This document shows, one piece after another, positions 40,610-41,399 of a DNA stretch of 41,399 nt. This DNA is from an uncultured Prevotellaceae bacterium (GTDB taxonomy: Bacteria; Bacteroidota; Bacteroidia; Bacteroidales; Muribaculaceae): assembly GCA_900319525.1 (NCBI GenBank), contig ONOU01000020.1:1-41399 (forward strand), read 5' to 3'. Within the stretch, counting starts at the first letter, position 1, and the number at the start of each line of letters is the position of its first letter. The position numbers were made by a program, and so were the translations under genes. The notes under the pieces are model-generated. The model saw only the letters and a program-made list of their open reading frames with translations. It ran no database searches and had not been told where the DNA came from.

Positions 40610-40617
40610 TATATTTG
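40610..40617 (+). promoter_or_regulatory. -7 box of the M48 protease gene
   Basis: Plus-strand TATATTTG, 23 bases before the ATG. Its upstream region overlaps the divergent promoter, so the two may be regulated together. Confidence 0.65.
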
Positions 40618-40640
40618 TGGTAAGAAAAAGAAATAGCATT

Positions 40641-41399
40641 ATGGCAAAGACGTTGTTACTGTTGATTATCGCATTTGTCACGCTGGATTTTGTCCTGAGC
40701 AGCGTGCTGTCGTGGCTCAACACACGGTGGATGACCCATCCCGTGCCGCCCGAATTGGAGGGCCTGTATGACGAGGAAAAGTACCGCAAGCAGCAGGACT
40801 ACATGCGAACCAACAAGCGCGTGTCGCTCGTGGCCCGCTGCGTGTCGTTCGCGTTGACGCTCGTCATCCTGGGCTGCGGCCTGCTGGGCTGGCTCGATAA
40901 CCAGTGCAAGGCGTGGACCGATGTGCCCGTGCTGCAGGTGATCCTGTTCCTGGTCATCTACAACCTGTTCAACACCGTGATTGCGCTGCCCTTCAGTTAC
41001 TACTCGACCTTTGTCATCGAGGAGCGATTCGGCTTCAACCGCACGACGCACAAGACCTTCTGGCTCGATTCCCTCAAGTCCTTTGTCGTCTCGACCGTGA
41101 TCAGTGCCGTGCTGCTGGGTGTAGTCTATTGGCTGTACCAGACCTTCGGACAGCAGTTCTGGATCTGGGCCACACTGGTCGTCGCCGTGTTCATCGTGTT
41201 CTTCGCGATGTTCTACAGCAACCTGATCGTGCCCCTGTTCAACAAGCAGACTCCCCTGCCCGAGGGCGAACTGCGCGACGCCATCACCGCGGCGGTCGAG
41301 AGTTTCGGTTCCAAGTTCAAGGACATCTACATCATCGACGGCAGCAAGCACTCGACCAAGGCCAACGCCTACTTCACGGGCTTCGGCCCCAAGAAGCGC
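40641..41399 (+). CDS. M48 metalloprotease, Ste24/CAAX prenyl protease type (partial)
   Basis: The first 253 codons of a gene that runs off the window. An N-terminal membrane part has several helices (MAKTLLLLIIAFVTLDFVLS, then VSFALTLVILGCGLLGWL and further segments), then the conserved FVIEERFGFNRTTHKTFWLD and SKHSTKANAYFTGFGPKKR before the zinc motif HExxH, which lies outside. This is the Ste24-type layout of M48 membrane proteases, taken to degrade misfolded membrane proteins. Function in Bacteroidota is not established. Confidence 0.92.
   Translation, partial: MAKTLLLLIIAFVTLDFVLSSVLSWLNTRWMTHPVPPELEGLYDEEKYRKQQDYMRTNKRVSLVARCVSFALTLVILGCGLLGWLDNQCKAWTDVPVLQVILFLVIYNLFNTVIALPFSYYSTFVIEERFGFNRTTHKTFWLDSLKSFVVSTVISAVLLGVVYWLYQTFGQQFWIWATLVVAVFIVFFAMFYSNLIVPLFNKQTPLPEGELRDAITAAVESFGSKFKDIYIIDGSKHSTKANAYFTGFGPKKR

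Overview
The window looks like a chromosomal segment of a Bacteroidota bacterium, order Bacteroidales, probably from the Muribaculaceae/Prevotellaceae side (the family is inference; no rRNA gene is present). The evidence is the promoter type (TTTG, 19-20 bp, TAnnTTTG instead of sigma70 boxes), ribosomal gene orders typical of the phylum (rplM-rpsI-rpsB-tsf; rpmB-rpmG-DUF4295; rplY-pth-S4 protein), lipoproteins and secreted proteins with dockerin-like or type-IX-like C-terminal ends, and a mitochondrial-type aconitase next to a eukaryotic-type NADP isocitrate dehydrogenase.

Layout. 1-1233: tail of an unidentified gene and a frameshifted REP-associated (Y1/HUH) transposase closed by an intrinsic terminator. 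1547-4720: ribosomal proteins L13, S9, S2 and elongation factor Ts, with leader regions and a strong terminator, followed by a 9-bp tandem repeat. 4833-6767: L25/CTC, peptidyl-tRNA hydrolase and an Hsp15-like S4 protein. 6771-11024 (minus): AddB-like nuclease and the DNA polymerase III delta' subunit. 11103-12803: an orphan Vsr endonuclease and a membrane acyltransferase, each with its own promoter.

12965-21813 is the metabolic core: one promoter followed by citD, citE, citF, citX, a citC-citG fusion, acnA and icd, ending at a terminator. The cluster holds everything to build and charge citrate lyase plus the two enzymes joining citrate to 2-oxoglutarate. It has no citrate synthase, citrate carrier or oxaloacetate decarboxylase. 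This is the most interesting system in the window.

21771-25771 holds a remnant of a DUF4143 ATPase, an unrecognised 155-residue protein, a secreted protein with a type-IX-like C-terminus, and a CorA transporter. 25796-25943 is a 148-bp multi-hairpin element. 25968-31944 (minus) carries a DUF3332 lipoprotein, an MltF-like transglycosylase, cdsA, a 39-residue small protein, a second hairpin element, a uridine-phosphorylase-type enzyme, dprA and a thioesterase. 32083-36606 (minus) holds three secreted proteins with dockerin-like ends, interrupted by the rpmB-rpmG-DUF4295 operon with an unusually long leader. 36973-37138 is a compact free-standing promoter-to-terminator unit, a candidate small RNA. 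37315-41399 has a small winged-helix protein, a secreted unknown, cinA, a lipoprotein and, at the right edge, the start of a Ste24-type M48 protease.

Apart from the cit-acn-icd cluster and the DNA repair/uptake genes (AddB-like, vsr, dprA), most genes are core housekeeping. The novelty lies in the citrate module, the non-coding units and the repeat elements.
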